A stretch of DNA of 64,000 nt, taken from assembly GCA_012520725.1 (NCBI GenBank), contig JAAYNQ010000093.1, positions 1-64,000 on the forward strand, in the 5' to 3' direction. Within the stretch, counting starts at the first letter, position 1, and every line of letters begins with the position of its first letter. The position numbers and the translations under genes are program-made. This DNA comes from Syntrophomonadaceae bacterium. Its GTDB lineage: Bacteria > Bacillota > Syntrophomonadia > Syntrophomonadales > Syntrophomonadaceae. Under the pieces are notes generated by a model. The model was not told where the DNA came from and ran no database searches. It was given only the letters and a program-made list of their open reading frames with translations. This document shows positions 33,380-40,907 of this stretch, piece by piece.

Positions 33380-35866
33380 TTAATGATAATCCGGCAAGTT
33401 CAAATCCAGATAACAGCAAATTACGGTCATATCATCGTTGGGCTTACCCTGACACCTGCTCAAGGCTCGGTTGATGATCATTTCAGCAATAAGTTGGGGA
33501 TCTACACTGTCGGCCATTTTCAAAAGTTCCTGAATCCAAGCTGTATTGTCTTCATCTTTATTGCTGCTAAAATCCAACACCCCATCACTTATCATCACCA
33601 ATAGATCTCGGGCTGCCAGTCGGCGTTTATCGCTGTAGACATCTATGGTCTCAATTATTCCCACCGGCAAAGAGCTGGCACTAATAATCTCAACCTTTCC
33701 CCCTCTCTTCACAAAAGTAGGGACACTGCCGGTTTTTATAAAATCCACCTCTGCTGTGTAAAGATCGATCATGGCAATATCCAGGGTGGCAAAGTCTTCT
33801 CGGGTGGATTTTAGCAATAAGGTTGAGTTGATGGTATCCAATGCTACCGTTTTATCAAACCCGGCCTCCAATAAGCTTTCCAACATACGTATAGCCGAGC
33901 GGCTCTGATTACTAGCTTCCTCCCCTACCCCCATACCATCACTCAAGGCGATCAATTCCCGGCAGTCTTGGAGGGTGGCAATGGTATAACTATCTCCGGA
34001 CACCTTTTCTTTGCCTACCTGAGCAACCCCAGTACTTACCCGGTAGGTACAAGCCCGGTTCAGGGTAAATTCGCAATTGCCTTTACCCATGAGACAGGGG
34101 CAGTTGCGTTCTGTCACCTCGAACTTTTCTCCCAACACCGCAGAGACTGCAGGCGCTACTTGGTTGACACAGTATTCCCCGTCAGTACAAGAACCCATAA
34201 TCATTTTAATATATAATTGTTCATCTGCTTTTCGAATGGGTATTATTTCCCGGAATTTGAATTCCATTTTTTTCATGCTCTTTTTAATTTTTTCTTTTAA
34301 GGCATAGTCAATTACCGTCCTATCATCATAATCATCAGCCAGTTTTTCTATAACCCGGCTTAACCCCCGGACTTGGCGGGAAATCATACCACAGGACTCA
34401 TCCAGTCGATTTTTCCAGTAATTATTGAGACGCAGGCTGGCATACAAGTAGTTGATCAGAGTTACTATATCCCGGCTGTATAGACAGCCCCGGCGAAACT
34501 CGGAGGGACATTTCTCGTAAACAATACTGCCCATCCTCTCCGCCATGGTAAATAACTCCAGCAATTCTTTGGAAGTTTTATAAGCATATTTCTCCCAACA
34601 CTTTTGGTAATGCAGGCAATTATAACAGATGCTGCCGGCTATTTCTTGATAGAGGTAGTTGAGACAGGCTTCTTCTTTTTTTAAACAATTGGGCGGTTCA
34701 TAAGGATGCAGTGTACTGGCAATTTCATTGAATACCCGGGCTACCCCTCTAAGTCGTTCTCTAGCCTCATCCCGAATACATTCGGCCGCCTGTGGTATTT
34801 TGCCCTCAGCATTTGCCACCAGAGAAAGGGCGGGAATCTTCTTGATACTTTGGTTAAGATATTCCGGCAAGAGAAAGAAGATCAAACAAGCAATAGCTGT
34901 CTCCCATATCCCCAGGACGGTGGCCTGGGTCTCAGGAATAAAGAGGGAAAACCCCATAGTGCCAAGCATGAACCCGATCACTATCCCCAATCGGCCCAAG
35001 GTCCTGAACAAGCCGGCTAATAGCCCAGACACCGTATATAATCCCAACGTTAAACCAAATATACTGGAACTTATCGATGGTATCATTCCTACCATCACTC
35101 CAACCATGGTTGCCTGTCCAGCTCCCCAGAACCAGGCAGCAGTCAGAATGCCCAGGCGACACAGGATGGAACTTATACTTAATCCAGCCCATTGGAATCC
35201 GTCCAAACCTATAACCACACCAATTCCCAAGATCAAAAATGCGGCTATATCTTCAAAAGCAAAGGAATTAAGCTTTTTCTTCTTTTTTACCGTATCAGAG
35301 CTTACTATAAAAACAAAACTCAATATGCCTGCCATCAGCGACTCAAAAATTATGACCATTTCACCGTAAAAGGACATGCCCATCTTGAGTAGAAATAGGC
35401 TTTTGACCAGAAATACGGTGGCAGTACATACAAAGGGAATCCCCCACCAGTATTTGTCCGCCGGCAGTTTGCTATAGTTAATAATAGATATTAGCAAGAA
35501 GACGCTGGCTATATTGGCCGCCAAACCAATACTAACTGATTGGTTGATCAATCCTATGCAAGCAGCTAAACCCATAGCCATTCCTACTACCGGTTGCTTC
35601 CGGCTATAGGCAGCTAAAAAGGCAAACATAAAGGGCAAGAGTTCACCCAACAGGGCAGCTCGCGCCATAACAAAGGACATGAGGCAGAGAATTAAAACTT
35701 CCATCCGCAGCAGGCTCTTCCCTACCTGGCTCAAGTTGACCCCATGGGGCATCCACTTTAGCATAGCTCTTCTTAAAACCTTCAACAGCTGTCCTTTTTT
35801 GGCCAGCCATCTTTGTCCTGGAGTTTCTTTTATTCTCTGAAAAGGATAAACTTCAATTTGTTCCAT
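33380..35866 (-). CDS. spoIIE: Stage II sporulation protein E (PP2C phosphatase)
   Basis: 828 aa, the normal SpoIIE size. It localises to the asymmetric septum and dephosphorylates the anti-anti-sigma factor SpoIIAA, releasing sigma-F in the forespore. The N-terminal third has about ten transmembrane helices (residues about 45-335), then a central oligomerisation/FtsZ-interaction region with several Cys, and a C-terminal PP2C-type domain (about 595-820) with 'CRELIALSDGMGVGEEASNQS', 'TLDIAMIDLYTAEVDFIKTGSVPTFVKRG' and 'LLVMISDGVLDF', whose Asp residues bind Mn2+. Its presence implies that spoIIAA/AB/AC occur elsewhere. A possible Spo0A-type promoter lies upstream. Confidence 0.97.
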   Translation of the reverse strand: MEQIEVYPFQRIKETPGQRWLAKKGQLLKVLRRAMLKWMPHGVNLSQVGKSLLRMEVLILCLMSFVMARAALLGELLPFMFAFLAAYSRKQPVVGMAMGLAACIGLINQSVSIGLAANIASVFLLISIINYSKLPADKYWWGIPFVCTATVFLVKSLFLLKMGMSFYGEMVIIFESLMAGILSFVFIVSSDTVKKKKKLNSFAFEDIAAFLILGIGVVIGLDGFQWAGLSISSILCRLGILTAAWFWGAGQATMVGVMVGMIPSISSSIFGLTLGLYTVSGLLAGLFRTLGRLGIVIGFMLGTMGFSLFIPETQATVLGIWETAIACLIFFLLPEYLNQSIKKIPALSLVANAEGKIPQAAECIRDEARERLRGVARVFNEIASTLHPYEPPNCLKKEEACLNYLYQEIAGSICYNCLHYQKCWEKYAYKTSKELLELFTMAERMGSIVYEKCPSEFRRGCLYSRDIVTLINYLYASLRLNNYWKNRLDESCGMISRQVRGLSRVIEKLADDYDDRTVIDYALKEKIKKSMKKMEFKFREIIPIRKADEQLYIKMIMGSCTDGEYCVNQVAPAVSAVLGEKFEVTERNCPCLMGKGNCEFTLNRACTYRVSTGVAQVGKEKVSGDSYTIATLQDCRELIALSDGMGVGEEASNQSRSAIRMLESLLEAGFDKTVALDTINSTLLLKSTREDFATLDIAMIDLYTAEVDFIKTGSVPTFVKRGGKVEIISASSLPVGIIETIDVYSDKRRLAARDLLVMISDGVLDFSSNKDEDNTAWIQELLKMADSVDPQLIAEMIINRALSRCQGKPNDDMTVICCYLDLNLPDYH

Positions 35867-35903
35867 TTATTAATACCCCCCATCACCAATTACTTGTCCA
35901 TCA

Positions 35904-35936
35904 ATTATACCAGTGTCTTCTGGTAAAATTTGTCAT
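35904..35936 (-). promoter_or_regulatory. Candidate spoIIE promoter with long spacer
   Basis: Minus strand ATGACA (35936-35931), a 21-base spacer and a perfect TATAAT (35909-35904). Known B. subtilis Spo0A-activated sigma-A promoters of spoIIE and spoIIG have such over-long spacers. No clear Spo0A box was found. Confidence 0.45.
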
Positions 35937-36081
35937 TAATGGTGGGGAGCAGGATTAAGTTTCATACAAAATTCATTCAAAACGCATTTAAGCATACACT
36001 ATTTGGCTTGCTTCAACACAAAGCTGAAACCTTCAGTCAGAGTAGCTGTCGATCGATAATATAATGCCATATTCTCCTGCT

Positions 36082-36106
36082 GTAGGGGCGAGCTGTGCTC
36101 GCCCGC
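36082..36106. repeat. GTAGGGGCG palindromic repeat, copy 3
   Basis: Starts GTAGGGGCGAGC and ends GCTCGCCCGC; stem GGGCGAGC/GCTCGCCC with a short loop. Nearly identical to copy 4. Confidence 0.7.
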
Positions 36107-36144
36107 CGGGCTAGCGATAAATATCATATATCTGAGATTAATCT

Positions 36145-36184
36145 ACGGGCGGTTCGTAGGGGCGAGCTGCGCTCGCCCGCCCGT
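36145..36184. repeat. GTAGGGGCG palindromic repeat, copy 4, nested in a larger inverted repeat
   Basis: The core at 36156-36180 differs from copy 3 by a single base in the loop. Outer arms ACGGGC (36145-36150) and GCCCGT (36179-36184) extend the palindrome. Confidence 0.7.
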
Positions 36185-36241
36185 CGAATGAGCAATAGCC
36201 CCAGTTGTAGGCGGCGGGTCATTCCTTCAAATACCGCCTAA

Positions 36242-36272
36242 GCCCGAACGGGCGGTCGAAGACCGCCCCTAC
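36242..36272. repeat. GTAGGGGCG palindromic repeat, copy 5 (inverted), containing the ppx stop codon
   Basis: GGGCGGTC/GACCGCCC hairpin ending CCCCTAC (36250-36272), adjacent to a GCCCGAACGGGC palindrome (36242-36253). Read on the minus strand the conserved GTAGGGGCG provides the TAG that ends the ppx/gppA frame. Confidence 0.7.
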
Positions 36273-37153
36273 ATATTTCGGTAATATAAGCTCCAGATTA
36301 TCCCATCCAATAGATCGCTTTCACTTACTATCATCTCCTGGGCCGACAATAGCCACATTATCAATTCTATAATTCTGGATCCCTGGGGAATAATATCAGC
36401 CCTTTCCGGCTGTAATCCGGGAATCTTTTTTCTCTCTTCCAGGCTGATAGAAAATAAGCGCCGGGATAGGTCACTAACTTCTTCAAAGCTCAGAACCTGG
36501 CCATGAATTATTTCAGGCTTATACTCGATTAGAGCCATTTTCATAGCTGCCAAACTGGTAGCGGTTCCCCCTACCAGTACCAGAGGATGGCCGCGAAGTC
36601 TATCAATGTCTCCCAGACCATCTTCTAGCAGCTTCAGCATCGCTTCCCGGCTGAGCTGGCTTTCACTGGCCCGAACTGCCCCCAAAGGCAGTGATTTAAT
36701 AAATATACTATTATCCTGCTTAAAAATTATTTCCGTACTACCGCCACCAGGGTCAACTACTACCGGATATTGTTCAAGGCTTAGACCATGTTTGACTCCC
36801 TGGTAGGTTAAGCAAGCTTCTTCCTCTCCATCTATTATGTCTATGGCCCCTGGAAAATAAGGGGTCATGATTTCCAGAAAATAGTTCCGGTTACCGGCAT
36901 CTCTAACTGCACTGGTGGCTACCGCCCTCGAGGCCAGTACCTGGGATTTTTGGATAAGCTCTGTATATTCCGCTAAACACTTAAGGGTTCTTTTTATGGC
37001 TTCTTCACTAATCTTTCCACTCTTACTCAGGCCCTGCCCTAATCTGTTCTGATACAGGCCCCGGTACAGGGGGACCAAACCCTTCCCGGCAAGTATTTCT
37101 GCAATCAACAAGCGACAGGAATTAGTTCCAAAATCTACTGCAGCAAATTTCAA
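36269..37153 (-). CDS. Ppx/GppA family exopolyphosphatase / pppGpp phosphohydrolase
   Basis: 294 aa. ASKHA-fold phosphatase acting on polyphosphate or pppGpp. Phosphate-binding motifs are 'AAVDFGTNSCRLLIAEI' at the N-terminus and 'PVVVDPGGGSTEIIF' (about residues 123-137), with 'VASRAVATSAVRDAGN' containing the catalytic Glu neighbourhood and 'PLVLVGGTATSLAAM'. The length fits the short, two-domain Ppx group. Its final codons 'YYRNM' run straight into a palindromic repeat whose TAG ends the frame, so the natural C-terminus may have been replaced. GGAGGAAAAGG precedes ATG 37153. Which substrate is used cannot be told. Confidence 0.92.
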   Translation of the reverse strand: MKFAAVDFGTNSCRLLIAEILAGKGLVPLYRGLYQNRLGQGLSKSGKISEEAIKRTLKCLAEYTELIQKSQVLASRAVATSAVRDAGNRNYFLEIMTPYFPGAIDIIDGEEEACLTYQGVKHGLSLEQYPVVVDPGGGSTEIIFKQDNSIFIKSLPLGAVRASESQLSREAMLKLLEDGLGDIDRLRGHPLVLVGGTATSLAAMKMALIEYKPEIIHGQVLSFEEVSDLSRRLFSISLEERKKIPGLQPERADIIPQGSRIIELIMWLLSAQEMIVSESDLLDGIIWSLYYRNM

Positions 37154-37262
37154 TCCTTTTCCTCCTGCAATTACATAGTATTAAGCTTAGGCTACAAAAA
37201 TAATTGCCTGTCATTAATATCTACGGCATTATTTTTAGTTACTTAAACTCCCAGTATTAACA

Positions 37263-37289
37263 AAAGAGCACTCCCAAGAAGTGCTCTTT
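37263..37289 (-). terminator. Terminator of the divIC/S1 gene unit
   Basis: AAAGAGCACT/AGTGCTCTTT with a seven-base loop, 22 bases past the S1 gene stop, followed on the minus strand by TGTT. Confidence 0.8.
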
Positions 37290-37311
37290 TATAATTAAAC
37301 TAATCCTTCCC

Positions 37312-37770
37312 TTAAGAGGGATTGTTCCTTCTCTTTTTTTGTTCCAGGCGGTTTTTTATGGGTTGCATGCGTTCATCGCTCTCTTTTAAAAACTTGCTTA
37401 TCTTGTCATCCAGACTCATTGGTTCATTCTTAACCCGCTGATCCTGTCCAAAAGCAGTGCGCCGGTTGTAATTAGGATTAGGACGTTTGATCCGGTCGGG
37501 TTTAACTTCGACAGTTTTGGAGGACGGGGTCGCCTGCTTGATGGATAAACCAATTTTGTTTCCCGATACATTTAAAACCTTTACTTTGACCTGCTCTCCT
37601 ACCTGGATAAAGTCCCTTACGTCTTTCACATAAGTGTCGGCAATTTCTGAAATATGAACGAGTCCTACTATTCCTCCGGCCAACTCAATAAACGCTCCAA
37701 AATTAGTTATGCCCTGTACTTTCCCCTCAATGATTTCTCCCGGCACAATATTCGCTTGTTCTGTAGGCAT
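37312..37770 (-). CDS. S1-domain RNA-binding protein (YabR-like)
   Basis: 152 aa from ATG 37770; the frame continues to 37833, but family members begin at 'MPTEQANIVPGEIIEG'. AGGAGG lies twelve bases upstream, rather far, and in-frame ATT/ATC codons lie closer, so the exact start is uncertain. The N-terminal S1 domain (about residues 8-78) has 'GKVQGITNFGAFIELAGGIVGLVHISEIADTYVKDV' and 'VKVKVLNVSGNKIGLSIKQ'. The C-terminal half is basic and Pro/Asn-rich ('NRRTAFGQDQRVKNEP', 'LEQKKRRNNPS'), probably an extra RNA-binding tail. Position after divIC matches yabR of B. subtilis. Confidence 0.9.
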   Translation of the reverse strand: MPTEQANIVPGEIIEGKVQGITNFGAFIELAGGIVGLVHISEIADTYVKDVRDFIQVGEQVKVKVLNVSGNKIGLSIKQATPSSKTVEVKPDRIKRPNPNYNRRTAFGQDQRVKNEPMSLDDKISKFLKESDERMQPIKNRLEQKKRRNNPS

Positions 37771-37867
37771 GAAAATGATAGTCCTCCTCTTATCTGATAG
37801 GTTCATTGTATTAGATGAAGCGGCCTTAGTCAATATTTATCAGGAACATTATAAGGGGACCTGCCAA

Positions 37868-38155
37868 TTATTTAGATACCGGCATGATAACTAACTCACC
37901 CTGTTTAACCATTCCCAGTTGCTCCCGGGCTATCTTTTCTACGGTCCTAAGAGAATTGGCTTCTTGCATGGCTTTCTCCAGTTGGGCCTGCTGCTGGATC
38001 AAGCTATCTTTTTCAGCTTCCAGCCTGGCCTTGCGCTGGCTTAGATCATATACACACTTAGCCCTGGGCACAAAGGTTATCAATAAAAGGATGCCCAGAA
38101 CAGCCGTAATCACTATCCTTAGCAAAGGTCTCTTTTCCTGCTCTTTATTCATCAT
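37868..38155 (-). CDS. divIC: FtsB/DivIC-type septum formation initiator
   Basis: 95 aa from ATG 38155, overlapping the end of the helix-turn-helix gene. It is a bitopic division protein that forms a coiled coil with FtsL and DivIB. A basic N-terminus, one membrane helix ('IVITAVLGILLLITFV', about 14-29), then a long coiled coil ('LSQRKARLEAEKDSLIQQQAQLEKAMQEANSL') and the conserved 'VEKIAREQLGMVKQGE' near the C-terminus. GTG 38167 and ATG 38152 are alternative starts. Its place between yabQ and the S1 gene matches B. subtilis divIC. Confidence 0.92.
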   Translation of the reverse strand: MMNKEQEKRPLLRIVITAVLGILLLITFVPRAKCVYDLSQRKARLEAEKDSLIQQQAQLEKAMQEANSLRTVEKIAREQLGMVKQGELVIMPVSK

Positions 38156-38384
38156 CCTCGTCCTCACCTGCCGTTATACCTAGTACGCTTCCGGGTATTA
38201 TAATCACCACTTCATATCCTTTGGACCGAGCCCGGTTAAGCAAGGTGGCAACCGTACTGGGGCTTAAATTGAGCCGGACTGCAATTTCACTGCTGCTAAA
38301 CCCGGATTCTTTTAATACTACTGCTTGTTTTTCCCGAAAGCTTAATTTTTCAGCTCCGCGTATTTCTATTTTCATATTTCTCAT
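38145..38384 (-). CDS. Small sigma-region-4-like helix-turn-helix protein
   Basis: 79 aa. 'KLSFREKQAVVLKESGFSSSEIAVRLNLSPSTVATLLNRARSKGYEVV' (about residues 13-60) is a sigma-70 region 4 / LuxR-type helix-turn-helix. A hydrophobic strand 'VVIIIPGSVLGI' and an acidic tail 'GEDEDDE' follow. Start choice (ATG 38384 or 38375) is uncertain because no strong ribosome site is seen. It overlaps divIC by 11 bases. B. subtilis has no gene in this position between yabQ and divIC, so it may be a clostridial addition linking division and sporulation genes. Target unknown. Confidence 0.75.
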   Translation of the reverse strand: MRNMKIEIRGAEKLSFREKQAVVLKESGFSSSEIAVRLNLSPSTVATLLNRARSKGYEVVIIIPGSVLGITAGEDEDDE

Positions 38385-38486
38385 TCATGCTCAACATTTT
38401 ATCTACAAGCTATGGATAATTTGTGGATAAATTCAGTACATTATTGTTCTACACCGCTAAGTGAAAACCCTTTAAATGATCTAAAT

Positions 38487-38924
38487 TTATTTTTCTTTTT
38501 CTTCGTCTTCTTCCTCCTTTTTCAGACGCGGGATGATTACTATTCTTTTGATACGGTAGAGGATATCTCGAGGAAAACAGTATACACCCTTAAAAAGCAA
38601 CCTGGAAATAGCTAGAGTAATATCTGCCAATTTGGATACTAAAGCCGTACAACTCCGGGATAAGATTCGAAAGTAAATAATCCCTCCCACAATTAAAGCT
38701 ATTAACACATAACTTCGCATTTCACCCTGGTTAATATATAACATACCCAGGAATACCAGCATAACCATCATTACCCAGAACAAGAGGTCCAGTAAATATA
38801 AGAATAATTTGGCCGCTTTAGCCTTCTTGATCAGGGTTTGATAGTAATGCAAAATTAAAGCAGCGAACAAACCCAGAATCATGGTATAAAAGAAGGCTTC
38901 CAATTGAAACCATATGCCGGGCAA
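38487..38924 (-). CDS. yabQ: Spore cortex biosynthesis protein YabQ
   Basis: 145 aa from TTG 38924 with GGAGG six bases upstream. YabQ is a mother-cell membrane protein required for cortex formation in B. subtilis. It shows about four transmembrane segments ('LEAFFYTMILGLFAALILHYYQ', 'LLDLLFWVMMVMLVFLGMLYI', 'SYVLIALIVGGIIYF') and a charged C-terminal tail ending 'KKEEEDEEKEK'. 'GEMRSYVLI' is typical of the family. It follows yabP directly, as in other spore formers. Confidence 0.92.
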   Translation of the reverse strand: MPGIWFQLEAFFYTMILGLFAALILHYYQTLIKKAKAAKLFLYLLDLLFWVMMVMLVFLGMLYINQGEMRSYVLIALIVGGIIYFRILSRSCTALVSKLADITLAISRLLFKGVYCFPRDILYRIKRIVIIPRLKKEEEDEEKEK

Positions 38925-39011
38925 AATCTTCCTCCTTAAACTCTCCGTCAGAATGTCCTCTAATTAGATACTCTAATCAACGAAAATCAATTCTACTTGG
39001 CTTTTTTACTT

Positions 39012-39281
39012 CTACTTAAGCAGGCGGGAGAGAATATTTTTACCTCGGGTTTTTATGTCTTTACCTTCCTTTTTGTACTGGATATTAATAATGCTTCCCT
39101 CTACTACTACCTTACCCTGCTCCAGGTTCAACATACTCACATGAAGCTCTTCTCCCTGCACATATAGATAACCCATAACTGTTTCCAAGATTATTTCTTC
39201 TTCATCAAATGTGTTGACGTTTATTACTCCTGATATTTCCATGGTCCTACGGTCTAATAACAATAAAGAATGTTCGGACAT
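39012..39281 (-). CDS. yabP: Sporulation protein YabP
   Basis: 89 aa. YabP is a small mother-cell protein required for spore cortex or coat assembly in B. subtilis. The sequence shows the family's start 'EHSLLLLDRRTMEISGVINVNTFDEEEIILETVMGYLYVQGEELHVSMLNLEQGKV' in order, that is, a beta-rich fold. GGAGGAGATAAA precedes ATG 39281. Gene order rqcP-yabP-yabQ-divIC matches B. subtilis. Confidence 0.93.
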   Translation of the reverse strand: MSEHSLLLLDRRTMEISGVINVNTFDEEEIILETVMGYLYVQGEELHVSMLNLEQGKVVVEGSIINIQYKKEGKDIKTRGKNILSRLLK

Positions 39282-39404
39282 TTTATCTCCTCCACTCTGA
39301 CCTTTTTAAAGCTTATTATTAAGCAGCAGCTGCAAGACTTGCTAATTAAAAATATGCTTAACAGGACCATATTTATGCTAAAGAAATAGCTTATCATAAA
39401 TACA

Positions 39405-39440
39405 AACCCGCTTTTAGGCCTTGGGGTCTAAAAACGGGTT
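39405..39440 (-). terminator. Terminator of rqcP
   Basis: AACCCG/CGGGTT outer arms with TTTTAG/CTAAAA inner arms, 31 bases past the rqcP stop. The minus-strand continuation TGTATTTA is T-rich. Confidence 0.65.
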
Positions 39441-39470
39441 CTTTAAAATCTTAAGTTGGCTAAGGGCTTG

Positions 39471-39716
39471 CTATTGCTCCAGGACTCGATAGAGGTTTTT
39501 CGCTTCACTGGCTTTTATATTGTCTCTGATCTCAAGCACTTCAACAACGGTTTGACGTTGTCCTATATTTATAGATATGATATCTCCTTTTTTAATCAGC
39601 GTAGAAGGCTTGGCTATTCTATTATTTACCATAACTCTTTCATGCTCAGCGAAATCTTTAGCCACCGTTCTTCGTTTAATAATTCTTGATACCTTGAGGA
39701 ATTTGTCTAATCTCAT
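39471..39716 (-). CDS. rqcP: S4-domain ribosome quality-control protein RqcP (YabO)
   Basis: 81 aa, essentially a single S4 domain: 'MRLDKFLKVSRIIKRRTVAKDFAEHERVMVNNRIAKPSTLIKKGDIISI'. RqcP binds the 50S-peptidyl-tRNA complex and works with RqcH in adding C-terminal alanine tails to stalled chains (established for B. subtilis). The gene begins one base after the HU gene's stop, so the two are co-translated. A terminator follows. Confidence 0.92.
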   Translation of the reverse strand: MRLDKFLKVSRIIKRRTVAKDFAEHERVMVNNRIAKPSTLIKKGDIISINIGQRQTVVEVLEIRDNIKASEAKNLYRVLEQ

Positions 39717-39717
39717 A

Positions 39718-39990
39718 TTAATCTACTGCATCTTTTAAAGCTTTACCCGCTTTAAATGCTGGGACTCTGGCGGCAGGAATACTTATTTCTTCCCCGGTTT
39801 GAGGATTCCGGCCTTTTCTGGCCTGTCTATCTCTCACCTCAAAGGTTCCAAATCCAATTAATTGAACTTTATCCCCGGATTTGAGCGTGTTTTCTATGGT
39901 TGAAAAAAATGCGTTTACTACTTTTTCAACATCCTTTTTGGTCATGCCTGTCCTGTCCGCTACTTCACTAATCAGGTCGGTTTTGTTCAA
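39718..39990 (-). CDS. hup: HU-family DNA-binding protein
   Basis: 90 aa histone-like dimeric protein that bends DNA. The classical sequence is seen: '[71 protein letters not shown]', where the beta-arm '[13 protein letters not shown]' carries the Pro that intercalates. The start is TTG 39990 behind GGAGGGATAATTC, an unusual start codon for an abundant protein. It is co-transcribed with rqcP; mazG lies 105 bases upstream. Confidence 0.95.
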   Translation of the reverse strand: MNKTDLISEVADRTGMTKKDVEKVVNAFFSTIENTLKSGDKVQLIGFGTFEVRDRQARKGRNPQTGEEISIPAARVPAFKAGKALKDAVD

Positions 39991-40095
39991 GAATTATCCC
40001 TCCTTCGCTTTTTTATAATAATATGGCTATTCGCTGCTATCCTAAATTTTCCTGCTTCATTCAGAAATAATTGCTGCATAATCCCTGGATTTTTC

Positions 40096-40863
40096 CTATA
40101 AACCTTTAGTTTTGGCTTCCTCCCATAGTCTATCCATAGCTTCCAAACTGCATTGCTCCGGCTTAGCTCCCTTTTTAGCCAGCTGCTCTTCTATATAATT
40201 AAAGCGCCGGATAAATTTCTGGTTGGAATCCTGCAGCACTGCCTCCGGATCTATATGATACAAGCGGGATAAATTAACCGCCGCAAATAGAATATCTCCC
40301 ATTTCTTCCTGTCGCTGCTGATGGGATGAGGCCTTGTTGAATTCTTCTATTTCCTCTTTAAGTTTGTCCATCGCACCTTCAGGAGAGGGCCAATCAAAAC
40401 CTACCCGGGCTGCCTTCTCTTGAATCTTTTCAGCTCTCATCAAGGCCGGCAACATGGACGGTATCCCTGACAACACTGTTTTTTTGCCCTCTTTCCGCTT
40501 AAAACTCTCCCAATGATTCATAACCTCCTCACTGGACTCCAGCTGCATAGTGGAAAATACATGGGGATGCCTCTGTATCATCTTATCCGCCACCCTCTTA
40601 ACTACCTGAGCAAAATCAAAATGCCCGGATCTCTTAGCCAGGGCCGCATGGAAAACCACCTGCAACAAAACATCTCCCAATTCATCCCTTAGTTCTTCCA
40701 TAGATTGCTGCTTTATGGCCTCTATAACTTCATAGCTCTCTTCGATCAAATACCTGGCCAGGGATTCATGGCTTTGTTCTCTATCCCAGGGACATCCCTG
40801 AGGACTGAGCAGTTGGTCCATAATATCAAGCAGACGCTCTATTTCTTTGCCATTGCTGTTCAT
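40096..40863 (-). CDS. mazG: Nucleoside triphosphate pyrophosphohydrolase MazG
   Basis: 255 aa with two MazG repeats. It hydrolyses (d)NTPs to monophosphates, removing non-canonical nucleotides. The N-terminal repeat has 'CPWDREQSHESLARYLIEESYEVIEAI' and 'ELRDELGDVLLQVVFHAALA', with the Glu/Asp metal ligands in EESYE and ELGD. The C-terminal repeat is around 'KLKEEIEEFNKA' and 'EEMGDILFAAVNLSRL'. The N-terminal methyltransferase-like domain of B. subtilis YabN is absent. Location after spoVB matches the B. subtilis order. Confidence 0.95.
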   Translation of the reverse strand: MNSNGKEIERLLDIMDQLLSPQGCPWDREQSHESLARYLIEESYEVIEAIKQQSMEELRDELGDVLLQVVFHAALAKRSGHFDFAQVVKRVADKMIQRHPHVFSTMQLESSEEVMNHWESFKRKEGKKTVLSGIPSMLPALMRAEKIQEKAARVGFDWPSPEGAMDKLKEEIEEFNKASSHQQRQEEMGDILFAAVNLSRLYHIDPEAVLQDSNQKFIRRFNYIEEQLAKKGAKPEQCSLEAMDRLWEEAKTKGL

Positions 40864-40907
40864 AGATTTAGCTAACTCCTTTCTTCATTCCCTTCTATGG
40901 TTTTTCT

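Larger units (their letters stand above)
35867..36268. other. Intergenic region between ppx/gppA and spoIIE
   Basis: 402 bases with no gene. It contains a candidate spoIIE promoter (35904-35936) and a block of GC-rich palindromic repeats (36082-36272) that reaches the ppx stop codon. Confidence 0.6.

Noticed and set aside
34728-35369. 213-codon plus-strand open frame
   Set aside because: It lies antisense to the membrane part of spoIIE and reflects codon bias; no recognisable protein.
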